Part shown: piece after piece, positions 1 through 6,170 of the stretch
Layout of the letters: every line of letters begins with the position of its first letter
Position numbering within the stretch: position 1 is the first letter of the stretch
Source: Verrucomicrobiia bacterium
GTDB taxonomy: Bacteria > Verrucomicrobiota > Verrucomicrobiia > Limisphaerales > JAUIHU01
Length of the DNA: 6,170 nt
Assembly (NCBI GenBank): GCA_030432175.1
Contig: JAUIHU010000288.1
Coordinates: forward strand, 1 to 6,170
Direction: 5' to 3'
Notes under the pieces: model-generated
Seen by the model: the letters and a program-made list of their open reading frames with translations, nothing else
The model's database searches: none
Told to the model about the DNA's origin: nothing
Program-made: the position numbers and the translations under genes

Positions 1-210
1 CCTGCGTTGTTTGGTCAATGGACGACAGTGATGATAGATGCTGCTGGGATTCAGCCTGGCCAACAAATTTTGGACGTTGGTTGTGGCACGGGTGTGCTTG
101 CCAGAGAAGTTGTGCAGCATGTTGGCGCTAATCTGGTGGGATTGATCAGCTTTGCCGTTCGGCCGTCCCTCAAAGTACTTATAGCCATAAGTATAGCTCA
201 ACTGCAATGA
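1..210 (+). pseudogene. SAM-dependent methyltransferase, N-terminal fragment (no intact gene)
   Basis: The plus-strand frame is open from the left edge to a stop at 208-210. Its first part reads like a class I (Rossmann-fold) SAM-dependent methyltransferase: PALFGQW..., then motif I LDVGCGTG (about 73-96), which forms the glycine-rich SAM-binding loop, followed by VLAREVVQHVGAN. In this family an acidic residue on strand beta-2 (GLD.. or similar) should follow, but resemblance stops by about position 126-139 and the rest of the frame is the antisense of a beta-barrel gene. The true start lies outside the window, and motif II onward is missing. It cannot encode a working enzyme as it stands. 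The substrate cannot be guessed. It is either a remnant at a rearrangement or a chimeric contig end. The identity of motif I is fairly sure; the status of the gene is not. Confidence 0.5.
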
Positions 211-441
211 GGTCTGGTCCAATGGAACGTTAATTCCAAAGGACGGACTAATGGAGTAACCAAAACTGCCGTCTTTGTAAGCAGACGGCGCAGTTGCGTA
301 GTTACTGTCGTAGAATCCACGAACTGAAGCTGATACAGTCCAGATCTTGGAGTCAAGTGTCGTAGAGCTGGTGGGCTGTTGCCCAAAGGTGTGAACCGCT
401 CCAAGGGCCATTAGCCCGACAAGTGCGATGGTTTTATTCAT
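1..441 (-). CDS. Outer-membrane beta-barrel (porin-like) protein, N-terminal part
   Basis: The gene starts at the ATG at 439-441 and its frame stays open to the left edge (147 codons, no stop). The first ~20 residues (MNKTIALVGLMALGAVHTFG, then QQ) form a Sec signal peptide: a lysine, a hydrophobic core and a small-residue cleavage region. After it come alternating aromatic/polar strands: WTVSASVRGFYDSNYATAP, then FGYSISPSFGINVPLDQTSL, then SYTYGYKYFEGR. This resembles putative beta-barrel porins common in Verrucomicrobia (BBP2-like). Family resemblance runs to about residue 113 (HQISANMLHNFS, near position 103); beyond that the frame is the antisense of a methyltransferase, so the real C-terminus is lost. 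Such proteins are usually several hundred residues long. The protein would sit in the outer membrane; what it transports is unknown. The ribosome-binding site is weak (AGGA about 14 nt upstream). Confidence 0.6.
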   Translation of the reverse strand, partial: MNKTIALVGLMALGAVHTFGQQPTSSTTLDSKIWTVSASVRGFYDSNYATAPSAYKDGSFGYSISPSFGINVPLDQTSLQLSYTYGYKYFEGRPNGKADQSHQISANMLHNFSGKHTRATTNVQNLLARLNPSSIYHHCRPLTKQRR

Positions 442-515
442 AATACAAGCGTTTCCTGAGTCCTTAAGAGTATAGCCTGTTAGGAAGTTGCGCATTTCGA
501 TTCAATTGCTGATAC

Positions 516-545
516 TTTCTATGTTTCCAGCCCTAAGGTTGTCAA
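516..545 (-). promoter_or_regulatory. Possible sigma-70 promoter of the beta-barrel gene
   Basis: Read on the minus strand, a perfect -35 hexamer TTGACA (540-545) is followed after 18 bp by TAGAAA (516-521), a 4/6 match to the -10 consensus. It lies about 75 nt upstream of the beta-barrel start codon. A separate -10-like TATACT (469-474) is closer to the gene but has no good -35. The rest of the 231-bp gap between the two minus-strand genes (442-672) holds nothing else that I recognise. This is a consensus match only. Confidence 0.3.
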
Positions 546-677
546 CATTTTAAACTTCTCAGCCGAGCAATTTTTCAAACGATTCCCCGACGAATCCCGT
601 CTGGATCACGCTGATGGTTGCTGTAAGCTGCCAATAAATTTCTATTCACTGTCGGATGATCTCTCCAAAAGGTCACC

Positions 678-704
678 ATCTCTTCCTATCCGTGAGGAAG
701 AGAT
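678..704 (-). terminator. 10-bp hairpin over the 3' end of the GT39-like gene
   Basis: ATCTCTTCCT (678-687) and AGGAAGAGAT (695-704) are perfect inverted copies around a 7-nt loop. They lie inside the last codons of the membrane-protein gene and end 2 bp before its stop codon. On the minus-strand transcript the stem is followed by GG, the stop and a CTTTTGG stretch, so there is only a short T-run. It may act as a weak terminator or an mRNA 3'-end stabiliser. The repeat itself is certain; the function is inferred. Confidence 0.4.
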
Positions 705-1990
705 TGCCTTCTATTAAAAACCCTTGTGGAGCAAATTTCAAAGGAAATCCTTGCGGAATTTCTGCCGCCCCCATGACTTCGAGAACAAAGTTGCCCCAAG
801 CCCGGTTATCTCCAACCAACAATTCGGAATACAGTCGATTATCCAATGTAAGTGGTGTTAGATACAAGCCTTGAATGGTTTTTGTGAAATCATTGACTTC
901 ATAAAATTCTTCAAACCCTCCGGATGGCAGCCAAAGACAATAACGATTTCCATACCAGGCAACCGCCCACGGCATGTCGCTGGCCATGAATTCATCAGGC
1001 TCCATCCATTCCCCTACCTGCTGTATTTGTGGGGGATAATAGGGCGGATACGATATCCCCTTGGCTTTCGGCGGCAATATCATGACCCAAAAAGGCAGAC
1101 TGCCCAATGCGGCAACGACAATCGTCGTCAAGATACGTAATTCTGAGATCGGAAAATCTATCTGACTGATAAACATCCACACGATGACAGCGCCAAACAT
1201 AAGCGCCAAAGGCCCCATGACACTAATCAGATTTTCATTGTTAACCAGAGGCGAAACCTCACTGATTTGTGTGGTAATCAACGCCTGCATCGGAATCAAG
1301 GTCAGCAAGGCCATTAAAAAGATCCACCGAACCCGCGACCGAGATCGGTTCTGGAAGGGTATCAGCATCGCCGCAACAAAAAGGGAAGCGATCCAGTGCC
1401 CCCCGATGTGAGGGAAATTGTCTTTAAATACAGTGGAAAGATTCACCATGATTTTTCTCACGGACCCCAGGATCAGCTCGTAAAGCTTTCCTGATTCTTC
1501 TACTTGATTCTCGCTGATCTGTAATTCCTGCCCAAAAGGATGCAGCGACCTTTCGAGGGTAAAGTCCTTGTAAATCTGTGTGTCTGCCAGAGTCGAATAG
1601 CCGGCCAAACCGAAGAAATGTCCACTCAGCGAATAATTTCTGACCAGCCAGGGAGCCAGGGCCAACCAGGGTATAATCAACCAGACCACCATGGCTTTCC
1701 ACCTCCAGCGTGACAGAAACAATGCAGCGCCCGCGATCAACGGAATTTGGAGTACCAGCAGGGAGTATTGAGTATAACCCAACAAAGCCAGGATTATTCC
1801 AACGCCAAATATGGGCGCCCAGGGGCTCAACTTTTTGCCGTTTACCTCGCCCTCAGAAAAACCCTCTTCAACCTCCCCATCGTCTTCTTGACCATCAACC
1901 TGCCTTTGAACCCGGATCTCAACCGCCAGCCAGCTCCGTATCAGCGCCAACATCAGAAGCACACTCAATGTTATTCCAAGTCCTTCTGAA

Positions 1991-2049
1991 GCGATGCGCC
2001 AATAGTATTCGGTGGTTAATAAGGCAAATGAATACTATTGGCGCATCGC
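1991..2049. repeat. Perfect 20-bp inverted repeat with 19-nt loop, inside a gene
   Basis: Arms GCGATGCGCCAATAGTATTC (1991-2010) and GAATACTATTGGCGCATCGC (2030-2049) are exact reverse complements. Complementarity stops sharply at both the inner and outer edges. The 1991-2010 arm encodes EYYWRIA in the downstream frame, which fits the protein family. The 2030-2049 arm introduces a TAG in that frame and coincides with the frame change. The second arm therefore appears to be an inverted copy of the first that replaced native coding sequence. Confidence 0.95.
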
Positions 2050-2592
2050 AGGCGACGGGCTCATCAAATAGTTGCTTTGCCAATGAAAAAAGCAGGAGCA
2101 AACACAGTAGAAAAATCAAACTGTTCAGCGCAGCAATCCACGTTTCAGGCTGATACAACCTAAAATTTTCAACATCATCAATCTGATAATCCACCGGCGC
2201 TATTTTTAACCACAACCCAAGTAGAAACGGATAAAGCGGGGCTTGAGAAAGTTCGGGATGTGATTGCAGGTCCAACTCCTTTTCCGGAGCATGCTTTTTC
2301 AGAACATCCAGACTCAGCGGCCGAATCACTCCCGTAGTCAATCCCTGCCCTTCAGAAATTCGCCGAGCAACCTGGGCAGTGTCCATCGACTCCGGGTTAC
2401 TAAAGCTGTTCGTCTCACGCAGGTTAAACCAAAACCCCAGAGCAAGAGCCCCCAGAAGGATCAGTCCCTTCTGCAGAATTTTCTTCCCTTCCCCTTCCTC
2501 CAGCTTGTGAATCCATTCTTGGACTAATGCCATATTTCAAATTTGCGCTGATCCCCATAATTGTAGGGAATAGTTGATGCTTCTTCTGTAAT

Positions 2593-2622
2593 ACTATCTG
2601 TTGATTTCTGGTAGAATGTCGA
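2593..2622 (-). promoter_or_regulatory. Weak candidate promoter of the GT39-like gene
   Basis: On the minus strand, TCGACA (2617-2622, 5/6 match to -35) is followed after 18 bp by GATAGT (2593-2598, 4/6 match to -10), about 60 nt upstream of the start codon. It lies in the 132-bp gap after the response-regulator gene. A TACAAT closer to the gene (just after CTATTCCC) has no good -35. This is a consensus match only, and cotranscription with the regulator is equally possible because no strong terminator separates them. Confidence 0.2.
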
Positions 2623-2665
2623 TCGCGAATTCTGTAATTCAACCTTCTTTACTGTTTAAATCCAA

Positions 2666-4111
2666 TCAATCTGAATCCTCCTCGCCGCCGGATTGATACT
2701 GCCTTAACTTGCGATGCAATGTGCGACGGCTGATCCCGAGCTTCTTGGCAGCCAGGGTGCGATTCCCTCCTACCTGCTCTAATGCTTTGAATATCAAATT
2801 CTTTTCCGCATCATGCAAATTCAATCCCGTCGCTCTTTGCGTTCCTGCAAATCCTGGATCGCGTGTCTCTGTTGTGGCTTCCACCATACTTTTCTTTTCA
2901 AATGACTGTAGTCCCGTGTCATCCGCAGCGCCTCGCCGAATTTCGAGTGGAAGATCCCGGAGTGAAACTTTTGCGCCTTTACTTAAAACTACCGCATGCT
3001 CAATGGCAGACCTGAGTTCCCTGACATTCCCAGGCCACCCATGCTGCAACAAGGCTTCCATGGCGTCCGAGGTAAATTCCCGGATACTTTTCCTGTTTTC
3101 TTTAGAGAATTCTTTCAGAAATCGATGCGCCAGCAGGGGAATATCTCCCGATCTGGACCTCAATGGCGGCATCGTAATCTGAACCACACGCAGACGATAA
3201 TACAAATCTTCCCGAAATTTCCCTTCTTCAACCAGCTTCAAAAGATTGCGATTCGTTGCAGCAATAAGTCTGACATCCACGGAAATAGTTTTATTGGAAC
3301 CCATCCTTTCAAATGTGCGCTCACCCAGGAATCGCAAGAGCTTCACTTGAGTCGTCAGGTCGATTTCTCCGATTTCGTCCAGGAAAAGGGTCCCGCCATT
3401 AGCCAACTCAAATCGCCCCACTCTTCGCTCATGCGCTCCCGTAAAAGCTCCTTTCTCGTGCCCAAAAAGTTCGCTTTCGAGAATATTCGCCGCCAGTCCC
3501 GCACAATGAACTGTAACCAAAGGCCGTTTGGCTCTCGGACTCAACTGGTGAGCCGCCTTGGCAATCATTTCCTTTCCGGTGCCGTTCTCCCCGAGAATCA
3601 AAATCGTAGCGCGGCTGGGCGCCACTTGTTTAACCATATCAAAGATTTCCACCATTTCACGCGACTGCCCGACAACATGTTCCAGCCCACTATGAGTATC
3701 GAGTCGCTCCTTCAAATCACGATTCTCGCTCTCCAGTCGTTGCTGCTTCAACGCCCGATCAATACGGTTCCTCAACAGATCAATCTGAAGTCTTCCTTTG
3801 GATATGTAATCATCCGCTCCTTCACGGATCGCCTGCGCCGCCACTTCTTCGGATCCATAAGCGGTCATCAATAAGCAAATCGGCGCTCTTGGAAGTGATT
3901 TTGCCCGTTTAATCAAATGAATTCCATCTTCTCCAGGCAACCTCAAATCCGTCAGCAATATATCGAATGATTCACTCTCCAACAACTGAATCGCAGCGCT
4001 GGCGTCCTCAGTAATGAAAATTTCATATCGGTCCTCCAACGCCGCCCGCAAACCTTCACGAGTGTTCTTCTCGTCATCAACAATTAATAATGTCGGTCGG
4101 TCATTTTGCAT
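2666..4111 (-). CDS. NtrC-family sigma-54-dependent response regulator
   Basis: This 481-residue protein activates sigma-54 RNA polymerase at promoters with upstream binding sites when phosphorylated. Three domains are complete. The receiver domain is residues ~6-120, with acidic pair D12/D13, phosphoacceptor D55 (LLTDLRLPG), T83 and K105. The AAA+ domain is ~145-385, with Walker A GENGTGKE (174-181), the sigma-54-contacting loop GAFTGA (221-226), Walker B LFLDE (242-246), the arginine-bearing stretch RLIAATNRN (281-289) and GWPGNVREL (358-366). A Fis-type helix-turn-helix lies at ~435-471 (GNRTLAAKKLGISRRTLHRKL). A low-complexity linker joins the last two. The length is normal for NtrC. The ATG at 4109-4111 is the only sensible start because an in-frame TGA lies just two codons upstream. 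The histidine kinase upstream is the likely partner. No sigma-54 promoter was seen in the window, so its targets are unknown. Confidence 0.95.
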   Translation of the reverse strand: MQNDRPTLLIVDDEKNTREGLRAALEDRYEIFITEDASAAIQLLESESFDILLTDLRLPGEDGIHLIKRAKSLPRAPICLLMTAYGSEEVAAQAIREGADDYISKGRLQIDLLRNRIDRALKQQRLESENRDLKERLDTHSGLEHVVGQSREMVEIFDMVKQVAPSRATILILGENGTGKEMIAKAAHQLSPRAKRPLVTVHCAGLAANILESELFGHEKGAFTGAHERRVGRFELANGGTLFLDEIGEIDLTTQVKLLRFLGERTFERMGSNKTISVDVRLIAATNRNLLKLVEEGKFREDLYYRLRVVQITMPPLRSRSGDIPLLAHRFLKEFSKENRKSIREFTSDAMEALLQHGWPGNVRELRSAIEHAVVLSKGAKVSLRDLPLEIRRGAADDTGLQSFEKKSMVEATTETRDPGFAGTQRATGLNLHDAEKNLIFKALEQVGGNRTLAAKKLGISRRTLHRKLRQYQSGGEEDSD

Positions 4112-4153
4112 GGCTCATGAAATCTCAACCCTGTCCAATCCTGATCCTTTTTT

Positions 4154-4210
4154 CGTCTCCTTTTTCAACCGATTAAAAAAAACAGCTTTAGAGTGAGACG
4201 TTTCGTCTTA
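4154..4210 (-). promoter_or_regulatory. Leader of the regulator gene with mutually exclusive hairpins
   Basis: In minus-strand RNA, TAAGACG (4204-4210) can pair with CGTCTCA (4194-4200) across a 3-nt loop. The same CGTCTC can instead pair with GAGACG (4154-4159), about 35 nt further on. An 8-T run (4175-4182) lies between them. This is the geometry of an attenuator or antiterminator switch, but the stems are short (6-7 bp, one with a G-U pair). The complementarity is visible; the function is inference. Confidence 0.25.
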
Positions 4211-4236
4211 TTGCGAAAATTACACTTATTCTAAAG
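4175..4236 (-). terminator. Possible intrinsic terminator between kinase and regulator
   Basis: Reading the minus strand after the kinase stop, CTTTAGA (4230-4236) and TCTAAAG (4186-4192) form a 7-bp outer stem that encloses the inner TAAGACG/CGTCTCA hairpin. Three bases later comes an uninterrupted run of eight Ts (4175-4182). The outer stem is AT-rich, so termination would probably be partial. It would reduce read-through from the kinase gene into the regulator. Confidence 0.35.
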
Positions 4237-4246
4237 ACCGAGTCAA
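4219..4246 (-). promoter_or_regulatory. Candidate sigma-70 promoter of the regulator gene
   Basis: On the minus strand, TTGACT (4241-4246, 5/6 match) and TGTAAT (4219-4224, 5/6 match) are spaced by 16 bp, in the 154-bp gap between the kinase stop and the regulator start. Transcription would begin near 4212, giving a leader of about 100 nt that contains the inner hairpin but not the outer stem of the putative terminator. The regulator could thus be expressed independently of the kinase. Confidence 0.35.
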
Positions 4247-4266
4247 AATGTCATTGTTCAAAATAA

Positions 4267-5589
4267 TTATATAGAGCCCGAACCTTGACCCAGCAAACGC
4301 GCCTGAGGTTCGCGCAATGGAAGGTAGACCCGAAATGTGGACCCCTTACCTTCAGAGCTTTCCACGTGGATCCGTCCACGATGAGCGCTGACAATTCGAT
4401 GCACAATCATCAATCCCAATCCAGTGCCGGAAGATTTGGTGGTTTCTAATGGCTCAAAAATGGATCGAATTTTATTCGGAGCAATACCTGATCCAGTGTC
4501 AGTAACGCTGAACCAGATTTCATCCTCATTCACGCCTGTCACGAGTGTCAACATGCCCCCCGTTGTCATGGATTGAAGAGCGTTCTTGATCAGGTTAATC
4601 AACAGTCTCCTGATTTGTTCAGGGTCCATCGGAGCTTTCGGCAAGCCCGGCAAGAACCTTCTTCGGACCAGCAAATCCCGGTTTTGAATCTCAGGTTGCA
4701 GCAATGTCAAAGTATCAACAATGATGTCATTCAACGAACACGGCTCCATCTTTAACGGAGTCGGTCGAACCGCCTGCAGAAACTGGGTAACGATGTAATC
4801 AAGCCTTAGTATTTCATCTTTGGCGACGTCGACATAGTTCTGAAGTTTCTCAGCGGATTCTAATGCCTGATTGACGGTTTCCTGTGTTACTTGAGATGTG
4901 TGCGGATCTGCCTCAGTTTTTTTTCTCGGACGTCCACGTCGGCGCTTGATGGGTTCAGGCGCAGGCGTAATGGGTTGACCTAATTGTTTGACGTCTTCCT
5001 TCAAACGATTCAGATCCCGATCCAACAATTGCAAATGAATATGCAACGCGTTCAGCGGATTTCCTATCTCATGGGCAACGCTGGCAGCCAATAATGTCAG
5101 AGCCTGGTTCCGTTCGGTCTCAATTGCCTTTTCCGTTTCATCCCGAACTTCCGTGGCGTCATTTAAAATCAAAGCAGCCCCGTCCATTCCATGTTCACCT
5201 CCTTTTAATGGAGCAGCGAACAGTCGAATAAAACGCTTACTCGGGTACTCGATTTCAAACTCATATCGCAGTGTCTTTTCTCCTTCGGCCAAATCAAAAT
5301 CCCGAATTCGCGCCCAGTCAATTCCCGGCAGATACCGGTGCGCCTTTTCACCGAGCGCTTCATTGTCAGGCAAGCCCAGGATCCGGGTCGCCGCATTGTT
5401 GTAGTACTGAAGCGCTCCCGCCTTATCGATCACCAGGATCCCATCCTCAATCGTATTGAACAGGGTTTCGAGAAATCCTCGCTCACGAGCCAGCCGCTGC
5501 AAAGCCACCTGCAACCCGGCTTCGTCCAGGTGATCAATTCGCCCAAGAATCTTGTCCAGGAAACTGGATCTGGAAACGGTCTTCGACAT
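4267..5589 (-). CDS. Cytoplasmic PAS histidine kinase with an AT-hook insertion (NtrB-like)
   Basis: This sensor kinase autophosphorylates and should pass phosphate to Asp55 of the NtrC-type regulator downstream. Numbering is from the ATG at 5587-5589 (440 residues); a TTG two codons earlier is possible but less likely. No membrane helix is present, so it is cytosolic. The order is: an N-terminal helical stretch (SFLDKILGRIDHLDEAGLQ), a PAS domain (~40-145, FNTIEDGILVIDKAGALQYYN), a coiled coil, the H-box ASVAHEIGNPLNAL with H173, then the ATPase with N-box (N332, N336), G1 DTGSG (364-368) and G2 GTGLGL (388-393). Between the two helices of the dimerisation hairpin there is an extra ~45-50 residues with KRRRGRPRKK (215-224), a canonical AT-hook. 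H173 to the RLDYIVTQFLQAVRP helix spans about 90 residues instead of the usual ~40. The F-box reads EPLETTK rather than EPFFTTK. The ligand of the PAS domain is unknown. Confidence 0.93.
   Translation of the reverse strand: MSKTVSRSSFLDKILGRIDHLDEAGLQVALQRLARERGFLETLFNTIEDGILVIDKAGALQYYNNAATRILGLPDNEALGEKAHRYLPGIDWARIRDFDLAEGEKTLRYEFEIEYPSKRFIRLFAAPLKGGEHGMDGAALILNDATEVRDETEKAIETERNQALTLLAASVAHEIGNPLNALHIHLQLLDRDLNRLKEDVKQLGQPITPAPEPIKRRRGRPRKKTEADPHTSQVTQETVNQALESAEKLQNYVDVAKDEILRLDYIVTQFLQAVRPTPLKMEPCSLNDIIVDTLTLLQPEIQNRDLLVRRRFLPGLPKAPMDPEQIRRLLINLIKNALQSMTTGGMLTLVTGVNEDEIWFSVTDTGSGIAPNKIRSIFEPLETTKSSGTGLGLMIVHRIVSAHRGRIHVESSEGKGSTFRVYLPLREPQARLLGQGSGSI
4917..4924 (-). other. A8 slippery run just after the AT-hook codons
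   Basis: On the coding strand an uninterrupted run of eight As gives the heptamer A-AAA-AAA in the reading frame (aga AAA AAA act). A -1 slip would read AAC then TGA, ending the protein right after the AT-hook and before the second DHp helix and the ATPase domain. The run and the -1 stop are certain; that slippage happens is not shown. Confidence 0.25.
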
Positions 5590-5621
5590 AATCAACTACA
5601 ATTGAGGGATTCAATCAGCGT

Positions 5622-6170
5622 TTAAAGCCATCCGCGTTTTTTGAAATACCAGTAAATGAGCCAGGTCGCCAGCACACATCCTCCCAAAGCAATGGGATAA
5701 CTATATTTAAGTCCGGTTTCTGGCATAAACGAAAAATTCATTCCGTACCAGCTGCTGACGAGTGTGATAGGAGTTGTGACCATCGTAATCATTGTCAGCA
5801 ACTTCACCACTTCCCCGGTCTGGTTAGAGGAAACACTCAAGTAAACCTGCAACAATCCAGTCAATGAGTCAGAGCAGTTCTTGGCCATTTCAGAGGTGTG
5901 ATTCAACTCATCATAAACATCCCGGTAATAAGGAACGAGCTTTGTTCGAATCAACTTGAACTCCCCACGCGCGAATCGAAGTAATAAATCTCTTTGAGGC
6001 AGGATGGTTGTCTGAAAATCACGCACCCCTTTTTTAATCTGCATGATGCGGTTTAGTGTCTCCTGGGTGGGTTGGTCCAATACTTGTTCCTCAAGTTCAG
6101 AAATCTCCCGCATGATCTCATCCAACGCAGGTTTATAACTGTCACAAACAGCATCCAGGATTTGATAAGC
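5622..6170 (-). CDS. corA: CorA-type Mg2+/Co2+ transporter, C-terminal part
   Basis: The frame is open through the right edge, so only the last 182 residues are present; the family is usually around 310-330. The fragment begins AYQILDAVCDSYKP and contains the end of the cytoplasmic funnel domain, the long stalk helix (PQRDLLLRFARGEF...YYRDVYDELNHTSEMA) and two membrane helices. The first helix ends in YGMNF (positions 5736-5744 encode GMN), the signature at the pore mouth that selects hydrated Mg2+. After the short MPE loop comes the second helix and the basic tail KKRGWL, typical of CorA. It forms pentameric inner-membrane channels. The stop TAA is at 5622-5624, 32 bp before the kinase start, so the two genes could share a transcript; no terminator lies between them. 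Whether the kinase has any link to metal supply cannot be told. Confidence 0.92.
   Translation of the reverse strand, partial: AYQILDAVCDSYKPALDEIMREISELEEQVLDQPTQETLNRIMQIKKGVRDFQTTILPQRDLLLRFARGEFKLIRTKLVPYYRDVYDELNHTSEMAKNCSDSLTGLLQVYLSVSSNQTGEVVKLLTMITMVTTPITLVSSWYGMNFSFMPETGLKYSYPIALGGCVLATWLIYWYFKKRGWL

Larger units (their letters stand above)
673..2533 (-). pseudogene. GT39/ArnT-like multi-membrane protein, frame broken by an inverted repeat
   Basis: Two overlapping minus-strand frames (2533 to 1919, and open from 2034 to 673) together make one ~615-residue membrane protein. It resembles GT-C fold glycosyltransferases of the PMT/ArnT (GT39) type, which transfer sugars from lipid carriers in the inner membrane. 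The first part has a membrane helix at residues ~22-37, then a loop with NPESMDTAQVARRISEGQG whose Asp51 is placed like the catalytic acid of GT-C enzymes, then helices near 98-112 and 131-152. The second part has TTEYYWRIASEGLG, several more helices and a soluble end with PPYYPPQIQQVGEWM and ASDMPWAVAWYG. The shift falls in the inverted repeat at 1991-2049, where the second frame meets a TAG at 2035-2037. The start is the ATG at 2531-2533, with no clear ribosome-binding site. An acidic stretch (EDDGEVEEGFSEGE) links two helices. The sugar and acceptor are unknown. As written, no full-length protein can be made. Confidence 0.65.

Noticed and set aside
1..9. CCTGCGTTG at the left edge also occurs in reverse near the right edge (about 6123-6131)
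   Set aside because: A 9-bp match is too short to indicate circularity or terminal repeats, and the reading contexts are unrelated.
581..596. GATTC/GAATC hairpin in the gap before the beta-barrel gene
   Set aside because: A 5-bp stem without a T-run is expected by chance.
442..672. Possible sigma-54 (-24/-12) promoter for the beta-barrel gene next to the NtrC-type regulator
   Set aside because: No GG-N10-GC element close to the consensus was found here, nor in the gaps at 2534-2665 and 4112-4266.
1710..2153. A 147-codon plus-strand frame across the inverted repeat
   Set aside because: It is antisense to the membrane-protein gene, of low complexity, with no family resemblance.
2627..2640. 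GAATT-CTGT-AATTC hairpin as terminator of the regulator gene
   Set aside because: It is only 5 bp, almost all A/T, with no following T-run on either strand.
2996..3874. A 292-codon open frame on the plus strand
   Set aside because: It lies wholly antisense to the highly conserved NtrC-type regulator, has no recognisable domain and no start context, and is the expected shadow of that gene's codon use.

Overview
The window looks like a stretch of a Gram-negative bacterium, most likely Verrucomicrobiota (a Pedosphaera/Limisphaerales-type lineage). I infer this from how three proteins read: the N-terminus of the sensor kinase, the multi-membrane GT39-like protein and the start of the outer-membrane beta-barrel protein all resemble verrucomicrobial families I remember. 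No database search was possible. Base composition is moderate (somewhat under 50% GC by eye) and ribosome-binding sites are weak throughout.

Almost everything lies on the minus strand, so it reads from right to left. The order is: the C-terminal part of a CorA-type Mg2+/Co2+ transporter (running off the right edge); a cytoplasmic PAS-containing histidine kinase; a sigma-54-dependent NtrC-type response regulator; a GT39/ArnT-like integral membrane protein whose frame is broken; and the N-terminal part of a secreted beta-barrel (porin-like) protein. The kinase starts 32 bp after the corA stop and may be cotranscribed with it. The kinase and regulator form a plausible NtrB/NtrC-like phosphorelay pair. 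They are separated by a 154-bp leader that holds a possible promoter, hairpins and a T-run. I see no sigma-54 promoter in the window, so the regulator's targets are not evident here.

There are two structural anomalies. First, the GT39-like gene changes frame exactly where a perfect 20-bp inverted repeat (19-nt loop) interrupts it. One arm fits the protein family in frame and the other carries the disrupting stop, so it looks like a local template-switch mutation or an assembly error. Second, at the extreme left a plus-strand SAM-methyltransferase N-terminus runs head-on into the minus-strand beta-barrel gene within about 40 bp. Both are truncated at the same place, which suggests a chimeric junction.

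The most interesting biological feature is in the histidine kinase. A roughly 45-50-residue insertion in its dimerisation/phosphotransfer hairpin carries a canonical AT-hook (core RGRPRK), followed at once by an A8 run in a slippery A-AAA-AAA context with an adjacent -1 frame stop. No RNA genes, CRISPR arrays, insertion sequences or origins were seen.
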